From contig JAQGIE010000131.1 in assembly GCA_028291365.1 (NCBI GenBank), positions 1 through 32,489 on the forward strand: a stretch of 32,489 bases of DNA, read 5' to 3'. Below are positions 24,106 to 32,489 of this stretch, one piece after another. Within the stretch, counting starts at the first letter, position 1, and each line of letters opens with the position of its first letter. The notes beneath the pieces are model-generated. The model ran no database searches. It was given only the letters and a program-made list of their open reading frames with translations, and had not been told where the DNA came from. The position numbers and the translations under genes were made by a program. The stretch comes from Rhodospirillales bacterium. GTDB lineage: Bacteria > Pseudomonadota > Alphaproteobacteria > BOG-932 > Roseiterribacteraceae.

Positions 24106-25761
24106 CTACGCCGCCGGGCCGACGCCCATCGCGGCGCGCATCTGGAACTTCTGCACCTTGCCGGTAACGGTCATCGGGAATTCGTCCACGAAGCGGATCT
24201 CTTTCGGGATCTTGTAGCCGGCGATCTGGCCGCGACAGAATGCGCGGATCTCGTCTTCGGTGACCGAGCCGGGCTGGTCGAGGCGGATCCAGGCGCAGAC
24301 CTGCTGGCCGAAGGTCTCGCACGCAATGCCGAACACGGCGACATCCCGCACCTGCGGATGGCGCAACAGAAACGCCTCCACCTCGGCCGGATAGACGTTC
24401 TCGCCGCCGCGGATGATCATGTCGGTGGCGCGTCCGACGATGCGGATCTGCTCAGCTTCGTCGAAGGCCGCCAGGTCGCCCGTGTGCATCCAGCCGCCCA
24501 CATCGATCGCTTCGTCGGTGCGCGCGGGATCGTTCCAATAGCCGCGCATCACGCCGTAGCCGCGCACGAGCAGTTCGCCGGTGCTGCCGATGGGCACCAC
24601 CGCACCCGCTGCGTCGACGATCTTGGCTTCGAGATGCGGCTGGATCCGGCCGGCGGTGCCGATGCGCGCCTCGATCGTCGCGTCAGGCATAGTCTGGAAG
24701 ATGACCGGGCTTGTCTCGGTCATGCCGTAGCAGATCGTGATCTCGGACATGTGCAAGTCGTGCAGCACGCGCTGCATCAACGGCGCCGGACAGGGCGCGC
24801 CGGACATGATGCCAGTGCGCAGGCTGGTGAGGTCGGCGGCGGCGAAGCCGGGACAGTCGAGCACGGCCAGGAACATAGTGGGCACGCCGTAGAGCGCGGT
24901 GCAGCGCTCGGCTTCGACGGCTTGAAGCACCGCGGCGGGCTCGAACGCTTCGGAGGGGAACACCATCGCGGCGCCGTGCGTGACGCAGTTCAGCACGCCC
25001 ATGACCATGCCGAAGCAATGATAGAGCGGCACCGGAATGCAGACGCGGTCGAGATGGGTCAACCGCATCCGCTCGCCGACGAAGAAGCCGTTATTCAGGA
25101 TGTTGTGATGCGTCAGCGTCGCGCCCTTTGGCGCGCCGGTGGTGCCCGAAGTGAACTGCACGTTGATCGGGTCGTCGGGCGAAAGCGGCGGCGCCGCTTC
25201 CGCGTCACCCGGGACATCGGCGACGAGATCGGCGAAGCGCAGGCATCCCGCATGCTGCGCGTCGCCGATGACGACCACCGTACGCAACGCCGGCGCACGC
25301 GCCGCTTGCAACGGTCCCGCCACGGCGCCCAGCTCGGGCAGCAGCGCGCGCAGCATCGGCACGTACTCGGAGCCGCGATATCGCTCGGCGAGCACCAGCG
25401 CGCGGCATCCCGCGAGATTGAGCGCGTGCTCCAGCTCGCTCACGCGATAGGCGGGGTTGATGGTGACCAGAATGAGTCCCGCCCTGGCGCAGGCGAGCTG
25501 TGTCAAAACCCATTCCGCACGGTTGGGCGCCCAGATGCCGAGCCGGTCGCCCGCGACCAGCCCGCATTGGCGCAGCCCGGTCGCCACACGTTCGGTCTCG
25601 TGTGCCAGCTCGCGCCAGGTCCAACGGATGTTCTGGTGCGGCACGACCAGCGCCAGCTCGCCGGCGTGCGAAGCGACCGTGGCCTCGAGCGCGGCGCCGA
25701 TCGTCTGGTACCGAAGCTTCTCCGTCCCCGTACCGCAGACGTAGCTCGCCGCCGGCGTCAT
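24106..25761 (-). CDS. AMP-forming acyl-CoA synthetase
   Basis: The enzyme activates a carboxylic acid to its acyl-adenylate and then to the CoA thioester. The 551-residue protein carries the P-loop TSGTTGAPKG (204-213) followed by THHN, the adenylate motif YGMTETSP, HTGDLA, GRATDMIIRGGENVYP, and the catalytic Lys535 in TGKVQKFQMR. It resembles medium/long-chain fatty-acyl-CoA synthetases such as FadK, but the substrate pocket cannot be read by eye. Its ATG overlaps the stop of the dipeptidase-like gene (ATGA), so it belongs to the operon running from the TonB receptor. It would activate the acid released from the imported compound for beta-oxidation. Confidence 0.94.
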   Translation of the reverse strand: MTPAASYVCGTGTEKLRYQTIGAALEATVASHAGELALVVPHQNIRWTWRELAHETERVATGLRQCGLVAGDRLGIWAPNRAEWVLTQLACARAGLILVTINPAYRVSELEHALNLAGCRALVLAERYRGSEYVPMLRALLPELGAVAGPLQAARAPALRTVVVIGDAQHAGCLRFADLVADVPGDAEAAPPLSPDDPINVQFTSGTTGAPKGATLTHHNILNNGFFVGERMRLTHLDRVCIPVPLYHCFGMVMGVLNCVTHGAAMVFPSEAFEPAAVLQAVEAERCTALYGVPTMFLAVLDCPGFAAADLTSLRTGIMSGAPCPAPLMQRVLHDLHMSEITICYGMTETSPVIFQTMPDATIEARIGTAGRIQPHLEAKIVDAAGAVVPIGSTGELLVRGYGVMRGYWNDPARTDEAIDVGGWMHTGDLAAFDEAEQIRIVGRATDMIIRGGENVYPAEVEAFLLRHPQVRDVAVFGIACETFGQQVCAWIRLDQPGSVTEDEIRAFCRGQIAGYKIPKEIRFVDEFPMTVTGKVQKFQMRAAMGVGPAA

Positions 25762-26822
25762 CCGCCCCAGACGTCTTCGGCGAAGCGGAGGAAATTGCGG
25801 CCGAGAATCTTTTCGATGCGCGTTTCGGAATGGCCGCGCCGGCGCAGCAACTCGGCCAGCGTGCGGAACTGGTCGACGCCGCGCAGGTCTTCGACGAACG
25901 TGTAGCTGTCGGCGTTCTCGCCCGCCGCGCCGATGCCCGACTTACGCCGCGCTTCGATCTGGCGCGAGATGAAGCCGCGATAGAGACCGAGATCGTCGAC
26001 CGGCGTCACGGTTCCATCGGTGCCGATCCCGACATGATCTTCGCCGCAGATCCGAACTGCATGCTCGATATGCGCGACGGCGTCGGCAGCGGTCGGGCGG
26101 GCGCCGATCCGCAGGAACGGCATGAAATACATTCCGACGAAGCCGCCGCGCTCGGCCACCAGCCGCAGCTCCTCGTCGTGTTTGTTGCGCGGCAGGTCGG
26201 CCAGCGCGCGGCAGCCAGTATGGGTGATGGCGACCGGCTGCGTGCTGTGCCGGACCGCCTCGACGCAGGTCGCTTCCGCGCTGTGCGACAGGTCGACGAT
26301 CACGCGCGCCGCGTTGAGCCGCTCGACGACGTCGCGGCCGAACGCGGTCAGGCCACGATTTTCCGCACAGCCCGATCCGTCGCCGACGTCGTTTCGCATA
26401 TTGTAGGTGAGCTGGATGACCCGCACGCCGCGGCCGGCGAACAGGTCGACGCGATCGGCCTCGCCGCCCAGCATGACCGAATTCTGGAATCCGAAAATGA
26501 CGCCGATGCGGCGCTGCGCCTGCGCTTGGCGCAGGTCGGCTGCACTGCGCACCAGCGTCAGGTCGCTATCGAGCGTGGCGAGCACGCGGTCCCAGGTGTC
26601 GAGCGCCTGGACCGTGTGCGCGAACGGATCCATCGGCCCGGCGACATAGCCGACCGTCGTATGAATCGCGGTGAGGCCCGATGCATGCGCATCCTGCAGC
26701 GCACGTGCATCGATTTCGGGTTCGCCGAGTTCGATCGGCGCCGCCTCGTCGGCCGGCGGGCGATGCAGCGCCGGGTTCGGATTGTCGAGCCAACCCAGCG
26801 TGTTGATGATCGGACTGGCCAT
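25758..26822 (-). CDS. Peptidase M19 (membrane dipeptidase)-like protein with an incomplete metal site
   Basis: M19 enzymes are zinc hydrolases that cleave dipeptides and some cyclic amides. The ATG at 26822 (MASPIINTLGWLD) gives 354 residues and follows the MFS stop by 10 bases; an earlier in-frame start would overlap the MFS gene. Late-barrel ligands are visible: His180 (VDLSHS), His201 (ITHTGCRAL) and Asp269 (GIGTDGT). The N-terminal HxD pair normally found as DGHND is absent, and the bridging glutamate position reads Gln113 (FGFQNS). It may therefore bind one metal or hydrolyse an unusual substrate, or act differently. It sits between a transporter and an acyl-CoA ligase, which suggests it processes the imported compound. 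Confidence 0.85.
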   Translation of the reverse strand: MASPIINTLGWLDNPNPALHRPPADEAAPIELGEPEIDARALQDAHASGLTAIHTTVGYVAGPMDPFAHTVQALDTWDRVLATLDSDLTLVRSAADLRQAQAQRRIGVIFGFQNSVMLGGEADRVDLFAGRGVRVIQLTYNMRNDVGDGSGCAENRGLTAFGRDVVERLNAARVIVDLSHSAEATCVEAVRHSTQPVAITHTGCRALADLPRNKHDEELRLVAERGGFVGMYFMPFLRIGARPTAADAVAHIEHAVRICGEDHVGIGTDGTVTPVDDLGLYRGFISRQIEARRKSGIGAAGENADSYTFVEDLRGVDQFRTLAELLRRRGHSETRIEKILGRNFLRFAEDVWGG

Positions 26823-26832
26823 CGGGCGATCC

Positions 26833-28164
26833 TCAGCCTTGTTCGCGCGTATCCCACTGTCGCGCTTCGGCGACACCCCGCCGAAACGCGGCCAGTCCTG
26901 CAGCCAGCACGATCACGGCCAGAATGCTGCCGATCGAAGCGACCAACGACAGCGACCAGGGCAGTCTGGCTTCGTCGCGAAACAGGTATTTTGTCGACAG
27001 GCCGACCAGCAAAGGTCCGCCGCCCATGCCGACGATGGTCGCGACCAGCAGAAAGATCGCCGACGCCTGTCCGCGCATCTGGTTCGGAGTCACCATCTGC
27101 AATGCCGCCGGGCTCAACACGTACGGGATGAACATCAGCATCATGAACGGCGCGATCACCGCCAGGAACCACGTGCTGCTCGCCATCAGCGGCGCCACGG
27201 CACCAAAAACGCCGAGTACCGCGGTGGCTGCGATCGTCACCAGCAACGTCGCGTCGCTGCGTCCGCGCTTGACGAAATAGGCCGGTGCGAGTCCGCCCAG
27301 GATCGAACCCAGCGTGCCGCCGATCACGGTCATCAGGCCGTAGGCAAGGCTCACATCCTTTGGTGCCCATCCGTAGTTGCGCACCAGCAACATCGGGATC
27401 CACCCCATCAGCGCATACGACACCATGGTGGTGAGGCCGGCGCCGAGCAGAAGGCTGCCGTAGCAGCGCCACCGCTCGCCGAGGAATCGCAACACGGTGC
27501 CAACCGGCACGGCGCCCACGTGGGCCAGGGCGCCCACCCGCACCGGTTCCGGAATGAACAGAATCACCAGCGCCAGCACGAAGCCCGGCAGACTGACCAC
27601 GAAGAGCGTCGCCTGCCATCCGGCGACGGCGCCCACCAACGGCACGACGACATGTCCGCCCGCGCTCACGAGGCCGAGCACCCAGCCGCTCAGCAGCGCT
27701 GCGAGCCCGATGCCCATGACGCTGCCGATCGTGTAGATGCCCATCGCAAACGCCAGCCGCTTGGGCGGGAAATAGTCGGCGATCATCGAGAAGGCCGACG
27801 GGTGCAGCGACGCCTCGCCCACGCCGACGCCGACGCGCGCCGCGAAAAGCTGGCCGAACCCACGCGCGGCGCCGCAAAGCGCGGTCATCAGGCTCCACGA
27901 TGCAAGGCCGATGGCGATGATGGTGCGCCGCGACTTGACGTCCGCCAGCCGTCCGATCGGCAGGCCCAGCAGCCCGTAGAAGAGCGCGTGCGAAAAGCCC
28001 TGGAGCAGGCCGACTTCGACGTCGTCGAGCGCGAGGTCGCGCTTGATGTCGGCGAGCAGGAACGTGATCACCGTCCTGTCCAGCACGGACAGCGTGTACG
28101 CGCAGCTCAACAGGACCAGCGCGACCCAGGCGACGCGCGCGACACGAGGCTCGGTCGCGCTCAT
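26833..28164 (-). CDS. MFS transporter
   Basis: This 443-residue inner-membrane protein has about 12 hydrophobic segments. Major-facilitator signatures include LDRTVITFLLADIKRDLALD in the first helices, GLPIGRLADVKSRRTI between helices 2 and 3, and GVGEASLHPSAFSMIADYF, typical of the sphingosine-transporter (Spinster)-like group common in sphingomonads and relatives. It probably imports the compound taken up by the TonB receptor across the inner membrane. The ATG overlaps the stop of the alpha/beta hydrolase gene. Substrate specificity cannot be told. Confidence 0.93.
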   Translation of the reverse strand: MSATEPRVARVAWVALVLLSCAYTLSVLDRTVITFLLADIKRDLALDDVEVGLLQGFSHALFYGLLGLPIGRLADVKSRRTIIAIGLASWSLMTALCGAARGFGQLFAARVGVGVGEASLHPSAFSMIADYFPPKRLAFAMGIYTIGSVMGIGLAALLSGWVLGLVSAGGHVVVPLVGAVAGWQATLFVVSLPGFVLALVILFIPEPVRVGALAHVGAVPVGTVLRFLGERWRCYGSLLLGAGLTTMVSYALMGWIPMLLVRNYGWAPKDVSLAYGLMTVIGGTLGSILGGLAPAYFVKRGRSDATLLVTIAATAVLGVFGAVAPLMASSTWFLAVIAPFMMLMFIPYVLSPAALQMVTPNQMRGQASAIFLLVATIVGMGGGPLLVGLSTKYLFRDEARLPWSLSLVASIGSILAVIVLAAGLAAFRRGVAEARQWDTREQG

Positions 28165-28964
28165 CGTGCCTCGGCTTGGTTCAGCAAGGTGGTGAAGAAT
28201 GCGACGAGCTCGCCGCGTGCCGCCTGGCTGGCGGCGGGATCGAATTGGAACAGGACCGGGCCGCCGGCGCCCTTGTGCGCGAACGGATCATGGATCGTCT
28301 TCGGCGGCAGGTCGCGATCGAATGCGTGCGTCGCCTCCGGATGCACGATCGTACGCACCAGCCGCGCCGTCTCGGGGGCAAGCGATCGCAGGAACCGGTC
28401 GACCGTTTCCGGATCGTCGTAGGCGTCAGCACCGCCCAGCTGCAGCAGCACGGGTCCGGTCAGCGCCTCGAATTCGTGGCCCGGAACGTTGTTGTACGTC
28501 CACACCGCCGGATAGAACGCGGCGAAGCAACGAAAGCGCAGATCAAGCGGCTGGAGCGCGTCGGCATAGCGGCGCGTCGAGGCCAGCATGGTCACGACGC
28601 CGCCCCACGAGAACCCCATCAAGCCGATCCGTTGCGGATCGATTTCGGGTTGCTCGGCGAGAAAGGACAGGGCCGCGAAGGCGTCGGGCAACGTCTCGGG
28701 CACGGTCGCCGGTCGTCCCAGCGCCCCGCGCCGCGTGCTGCGCGACGCCCACATGTCGAGTTCGAGCGTTGCGATGCCGGCCCGGTTGAGCGCGGCGGCA
28801 TAATACTCGCCCCGACCGTCGACACCGTCGGACCCATGGCAGATGACGACCGCAGCCGCCGGTGGCCCGGCCGCGAGCTCAGGCACCGAGAGTTTGGCTG
28901 CGACGACGCGCTGTTGCGCGCCGTCGCGAACCGGAAAAGCGACGTAGCTGGTCCGAAAGGACAT
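28161..28964 (-). CDS. Dienelactone-hydrolase-like alpha/beta hydrolase
   Basis: The 267-residue protein is an alpha/beta hydrolase of the dienelactone hydrolase family. The oxyanion segment is CHGSDG at 43-48, the nucleophile is Ser119 in GFSWGG, and the acid is in GGADAYDDP near 180-184, with His213 in ATHAFDR. Classical dienelactone hydrolase uses Cys, so this Ser variant is more likely an esterase or amidase-like enzyme. No signal peptide is seen, so it acts in the cytoplasm. The ATG at 28964 is 11 bases after the TonB receptor stop; the longer upstream frame would run antisense-free but through the receptor gene. Its stop overlaps the MFS start. Confidence 0.91.
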   Translation of the reverse strand: MSFRTSYVAFPVRDGAQQRVVAAKLSVPELAAGPPAAAVVICHGSDGVDGRGEYYAAALNRAGIATLELDMWASRSTRRGALGRPATVPETLPDAFAALSFLAEQPEIDPQRIGLMGFSWGGVVTMLASTRRYADALQPLDLRFRCFAAFYPAVWTYNNVPGHEFEALTGPVLLQLGGADAYDDPETVDRFLRSLAPETARLVRTIVHPEATHAFDRDLPPKTIHDPFAHKGAGGPVLFQFDPAASQAARGELVAFFTTLLNQAEAR

Positions 28965-28975
28965 CGGCTGCGCGC

Positions 28976-31537
28976 TCAGAAACGCTTGCGCAGATTGATC
29001 CCGATCGTGCGCGGGAGAGCGCTGACCGCATTGACCTGCCCACCGCTTACCGCGCTGGCAGTCGCATAGACGATCGCGGTGCTGTCGAACAGATTGTTCA
29101 CGAACAGATAGGCGCCCCAATCGGCGCCATGCTCGATGCCGATGCGCAGGTTGGTGAGGCTGTAGCTGTCGATATGCTGCTGGAACGGATTGTTGGGCCG
29201 GAATTCCGACCAGGATGAGCCGACATAGCTGACGTCGGCACGCACGAACCCGTTCACGTCGCTCCAGACCGGCCAGACATATTGGACGGCGCCGGAAAGC
29301 GTGACCTTCGGCACGTAGGGAATGCGGTCGCCCTTGCGGCCGGCCCCGACGATCTGCGGATTGATCTGGTCTTCGCTGAGCTCGGCCTTGCTGAAGGTCG
29401 CATTGGCCTGCAGGTCCAAGCCGGCAATCGGGCTGTAGGAGCTCTCGAATTCAATGCCGCGCACGCGCGCGGCGCCGGCGTTGCTGATGAAGCGATAGGC
29501 ACCGTTCGCGGTGATGCCCGTCACCTGCATGTTGTTCCAGTCGATCTGGTAAGCGTCGACATTGACGATCGCACGACCGTCGAACCAGCTCGTCTTGAGG
29601 CCCGCTTCGTAGTTCCACAGACTGTCGGATTGATACGGCGTCAGATTATCGGCAAGCCCGAGCACCTGGTTGGCACCGCCGGGACGAAACCCTTCGGCTG
29701 CCTGCACATAGACCAGCATGTTGGGGTTGAGCTTGTAGGCGACGTTGAACTTCGACACCCAGCCGGATTCGTCGGAGCTGACATAGGTCGGCGGCGTCAG
29801 GCGCGCACCGATGAGATCGAGACCGACCGTGGTCTCGCCGACGATGTTCTTGCGGTATTCGAAATAACGCGTGCCGGCGGTGAGCGTCAGGCCGGGCAGC
29901 GCTTCATAGCTGAACTCGCCGAACGCGGCTTTCTGCGTCAGCTTGTCGTGCAGGTCGCGCGCAGTGCCGATGCGCAGCGGCTGGTAGGGAAGACCATTGG
30001 CGGGATCGGTCGATTCGATGCGGCTGGTGACGTAGGCCCTGCGGCTCTCGGTGAAGATTCCGGCCGTCCAGTTCAGCGGGCCGCCCGGCGTCGAACTCAA
30101 TCGCAGTTCGTTGGTCCAGCTGCGAACATTCTGCGGCTGGTAGAGCAGGCTCGGCGTGACCGTGTTGACGTAGCTGTTGTACGAGGCGAGCTGCGCCGCG
30201 TTGCACGGCCCACCGCCGCCGCGGAGCGCGGCGCAGATCGACGGGACGTTACGCAACCCGGCGAGCTGGTCGCTGGTGTCGTAGCCCTGGACCTGCGCAC
30301 GCCGATAGTACGAGCTGACACCGGTCAGCGTCGCAAAACCGAGATTCCATTGCGCCGTGACGTTGTAGAGATCGTAGTCGTCCTGCAACGGGAGCTGCGC
30401 CTGGTTGCGCGAGTTGAACTTCCCCGCCGCCGGGTACCAGATCGGCTGATGCGCATCGGTGCGCTGCAGAAAGGCTGCGGCGTCGATGCGAAGATCGTCG
30501 GTCGGCGTGAAACGCACCAACAGGCGCCCGCCGCTGGTCGTCTCGTCGTTGACGTCCTTCAGGTGCAAACCGGGATTGTCGATATAGCCGTCGCGGTCGC
30601 GGTGATACGCGACCAGGCGGGCGGCGACCTTTTCGTCGACCAGCGGCAGGTTGACCATGCCGTTGGCTTCGTAGCTCATCCCGCCATAGCGCGTGCTGGC
30701 AAGGCTGGCGTCGACCGCTGCTTCGAACTCGTTGGCGGGCTTGCGGAAAATCACCCGAACGGTGCCGCCCATCGAGCCCGAACCATACAGCGTGCCTTGC
30801 GGCCCGCGCAGCACTTCGACCTGCTGCACGTCGAACAGCTTCAGATCGGGCCCGTGCGAACCCGCATCGGCGGTGGTTCCCGGCGATCCGCTGACCGGCG
30901 CTTCGTCGTAATAGATTCCGACCTGCGGCTCGCCGGCGCCCTGGATGCCGCGAATGACGATGCGGCGCAGGCCCGGACCGGCGTCGACGGTCGACATGCC
31001 GGGAACCTGGCGCGTCAGTTCCGCAACGTCGCGGATATTGCTGTTCTCGAGCTGGTTGCCGCTGACCGCCGACATCGAGATCGGCGTGTCCTGCAGCTTG
31101 GTGCTGCGCTTGAGCGCGGTCACCACGATGTCTTCCGTCTGCGCCGGGCGGACCGAAGCGGCGGCGGAGGGAACGACCGCGGCCGCGTCGCTGCGGCGCT
31201 CGCCCGCACGCTGCAGGATCAGGGTCTTGGGCCCGGTGAATTCATAGCTGAGGCCGCTGCCCGCGAGCAGCGACGCCAGCGCGTCCGTATTCGAATAGTC
31301 GCCGCGCAACGGCGCCGCCGTTTTTCCGCGCACCAGATCGGGCGGGTAGAACAGCTCGACGCCGGCGGCGAGCGCAAAGCTCTTCAGCGCCGCCGACAAT
31401 TCCTGTCCTGGAATATCGAAATGGCGCTTCTCGACTTGCGCTGCCGCCGGCAGCACGCCCAGCAGCATGCCAACGACCAGCGCCGCACCGAGCACACGCA
31501 TGGAACGCGCGCCGCACGCAGAGACAACATCCCGCAT
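28976..31537 (-). CDS. TonB-dependent outer-membrane receptor with N-terminal signalling (STN) domain
   Basis: The receptor imports a ligand across the outer membrane with TonB energy and signals its presence to FecR. From the ATG at 31537 it has 853 residues, with GGGGA upstream as Shine-Dalgarno. A signal peptide ends near LPAAAQ. An STN domain (about 36-105, FDIPGQELSAALKSFALAAG) and a linker come next. The TonB box/plug region begins near EDIVVTALKR and continues with VRGIQGAGEPQ and LRGPQGTLYGSGSMGGTVRV. The 22-strand barrel ends in Phe (NLRKRF). It is of the CirA/sphingomonad type; iron-siderophore use is possible but the downstream catabolic genes point to an organic substrate. An earlier TTG at 31591 is less likely. 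Confidence 0.94.
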   Translation of the reverse strand: MRDVVSACGARSMRVLGAALVVGMLLGVLPAAAQVEKRHFDIPGQELSAALKSFALAAGVELFYPPDLVRGKTAAPLRGDYSNTDALASLLAGSGLSYEFTGPKTLILQRAGERRSDAAAVVPSAAASVRPAQTEDIVVTALKRSTKLQDTPISMSAVSGNQLENSNIRDVAELTRQVPGMSTVDAGPGLRRIVIRGIQGAGEPQVGIYYDEAPVSGSPGTTADAGSHGPDLKLFDVQQVEVLRGPQGTLYGSGSMGGTVRVIFRKPANEFEAAVDASLASTRYGGMSYEANGMVNLPLVDEKVAARLVAYHRDRDGYIDNPGLHLKDVNDETTSGGRLLVRFTPTDDLRIDAAAFLQRTDAHQPIWYPAAGKFNSRNQAQLPLQDDYDLYNVTAQWNLGFATLTGVSSYYRRAQVQGYDTSDQLAGLRNVPSICAALRGGGGPCNAAQLASYNSYVNTVTPSLLYQPQNVRSWTNELRLSSTPGGPLNWTAGIFTESRRAYVTSRIESTDPANGLPYQPLRIGTARDLHDKLTQKAAFGEFSYEALPGLTLTAGTRYFEYRKNIVGETTVGLDLIGARLTPPTYVSSDESGWVSKFNVAYKLNPNMLVYVQAAEGFRPGGANQVLGLADNLTPYQSDSLWNYEAGLKTSWFDGRAIVNVDAYQIDWNNMQVTGITANGAYRFISNAGAARVRGIEFESSYSPIAGLDLQANATFSKAELSEDQINPQIVGAGRKGDRIPYVPKVTLSGAVQYVWPVWSDVNGFVRADVSYVGSSWSEFRPNNPFQQHIDSYSLTNLRIGIEHGADWGAYLFVNNLFDSTAIVYATASAVSGGQVNAVSALPRTIGINLRKRF

Positions 31538-31566
31538 CGTCAGTCCCCTGTTCGTACCACCCGCGC

Positions 31567-31582
31567 GGCCGCTTGTGCGGCC
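31567..31582. repeat. GC stem-loop between fecR and the receptor gene
   Basis: GGCCGC-TTGT-GCGGCC forms a 6-bp stem with a 4-base loop in the 119-base gap between fecR and the receptor gene. No T-run follows in either direction. It might modulate transcription or RNA stability between the regulator and the receptor. Confidence 0.35.
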
Positions 31583-31656
31583 TCGTTCCAAGTCATCGGT
31601 GGCTTGTTGGGAGCTGAGACGAGCGAGTCCGGAAACCCCTCACCTGGCTTGCAAAA

Positions 31657-32489
31657 TTATTTTGCCGCGGCCTGCCTCGGCAGAAGCACGGTCTCGCCGT
31701 CGCGTCCGGCGACGATGCGCAGGCCCAGCGAAACCGCGAGCGCATCGGCGAAGCTTTCCGTGTGGCCGGCGTCGAACACGCCGCTGACGCGCAGGCCTCG
31801 CAGCGCCGGATCGCCCAGCCGCAGCTTGTGCCGCCGCGCATAGCGGTTGATCTCGTCGACCACCTGGTCGAGCGGCTGGTCGGCGAAAATCAACCGGCCC
31901 GACTGCCAGGCCGTCGCCTCGTCAAGCCGCGGCGCTTCGATCCTCGCGAGGCCCGCCTTGCTGCCGCGAACCTGCTGGCCCGGCCGCAACACGACATGCT
32001 GGACCGGCGGGGCTTCGACCTCGGGCGGGGCGACGCCGGGCGAAGCTTGCGCGACCGGCGCCTGCACGATTTCGACGCTGCCTTCGAGCAGCGTGACGAT
32101 CATCTCGGCGGGATCGCGGCGCACCACGAATTGCGTGCCCAGCGCCGTGACGCTGCCGACGCCCGCGACCACCGTGAAGGGGCGTGACGCGTCCTTGGCG
32201 ACCTGGAACAGCGCCTGCCCTTGTGCCAGTTCGACCCGGCGCGCGCCTTCGGAGAAGACCACACGCAACGACGTATCCGTGTCGAGCACCACTTCGCTGC
32301 CGTCGGGCAACGACACGGTGCGCTGCTCGCCGACTCCGGTTCGATAGGAATCGGGCGTGTGAAGCTCAGCCGCGATAAACGCGACCGCAGCGAGGCTGGC
32401 GGCCAGCGCGACCGGACGCCAGCGGCGCGCACCGGCAAAAGCGGTCGTCCGCCCGGATGCCCGGACGGCGCGAATCGCGGGCGAGGCGG
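31657..32489 (-). CDS. FecR/PupR-type sigma regulator, N-terminus cut by the window edge
   Basis: FecR proteins span the inner membrane and relay occupancy of a transducer-type TonB receptor to a cytoplasmic ECF sigma factor. The frame is open to the right edge, giving about 277 codons. A membrane span is visible near 32375-32420 (VALAASLAAVAFIAAEL). The periplasmic FecR domain follows, with LPDGSEVVLDTDTSLRVVF, FTVVAGVGSVTALGTQFVV, LLEGSVEIV and LRPGQQV. A C-terminal STN-contacting region (LDQVVDEINRYARRHKLRLG and GVFDAGHTESFADALAVSLG) completes it. The missing N-terminus should hold the sigma-binding part. The ECF gene would be expected just beyond the edge. Confidence 0.92.
   Translation of the reverse strand, partial: ASPAIRAVRASGRTTAFAGARRWRPVALAASLAAVAFIAAELHTPDSYRTGVGEQRTVSLPDGSEVVLDTDTSLRVVFSEGARRVELAQGQALFQVAKDASRPFTVVAGVGSVTALGTQFVVRRDPAEMIVTLLEGSVEIVQAPVAQASPGVAPPEVEAPPVQHVVLRPGQQVRGSKAGLARIEAPRLDEATAWQSGRLIFADQPLDQVVDEINRYARRHKLRLGDPALRGLRVSGVFDAGHTESFADALAVSLGLRIVAGRDGETVLLPRQAAAK

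Overview
The window is chromosomal DNA from an alphaproteobacterium. It is GC-rich with strongly G/C-biased third codon positions and frequent GTG starts. It carries a complete System I cytochrome c maturation operon, a short PutA beside an Lrp-type regulator, two copies of the GGAAC-N16-CGTT type promoter used by the alphaproteobacterial general stress response, and a FecR/TonB-receptor signalling pair of the kind common in Sphingomonadales, Caulobacterales and relatives. The genus cannot be fixed by eye. I see no rRNA, tRNA, CRISPR array, insertion sequence or prophage.

Layout. 1-1577 (-): N-terminal part of aconitase, running off the left edge. 1673-8589 (+): a possible 37-residue ORF, then ccmABCDEFGHI. 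Most junctions overlap by 4 bases, but two longer gaps each hold an inverted repeat. 8717-10093 (-): two tandem, paralogous exported proteins with an HExxH motif and three cysteines in register, of unknown function. 10160-11660 (+): a lysine 2,3-aminomutase-like radical SAM protein and a stand-alone CBS-pair protein. 11729-14046 (-): a MerR regulator with its own MerR-type operator-promoter, and a membrane sensor histidine kinase.

14340-15223 (+): an ECF sigma factor and a 58-residue Rho_N-like protein, each behind its own stress-type promoter, closed by a terminator. 15272-21115: putA and a prolyl oligopeptidase in one apparent operon (-), diverging from a PutR-like Lrp regulator (+) across a 9-bp inverted repeat. 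This is a coherent module that releases proline from peptides and oxidises it to glutamate. 21192-22808 (+): an unrecognised coiled-coil, low-complexity protein and a multi-pass membrane protein. 22824-24038 (-): threonine ammonia-lyase.

24106-32489 (-): in transcription order, fecR (cut by the right edge), a transducer-type TonB-dependent receptor, a dienelactone-hydrolase-like alpha/beta hydrolase, an MFS transporter, an M19 dipeptidase-like protein with an incomplete zinc site, and an acyl-CoA ligase. The tight spacing from receptor to ligase suggests one uptake-and-catabolism operon for an unidentified ester- or amide-linked acid, probably controlled by an ECF sigma factor just outside the window. 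This cluster and the paired HExxH exported proteins are the least explained parts of the window.
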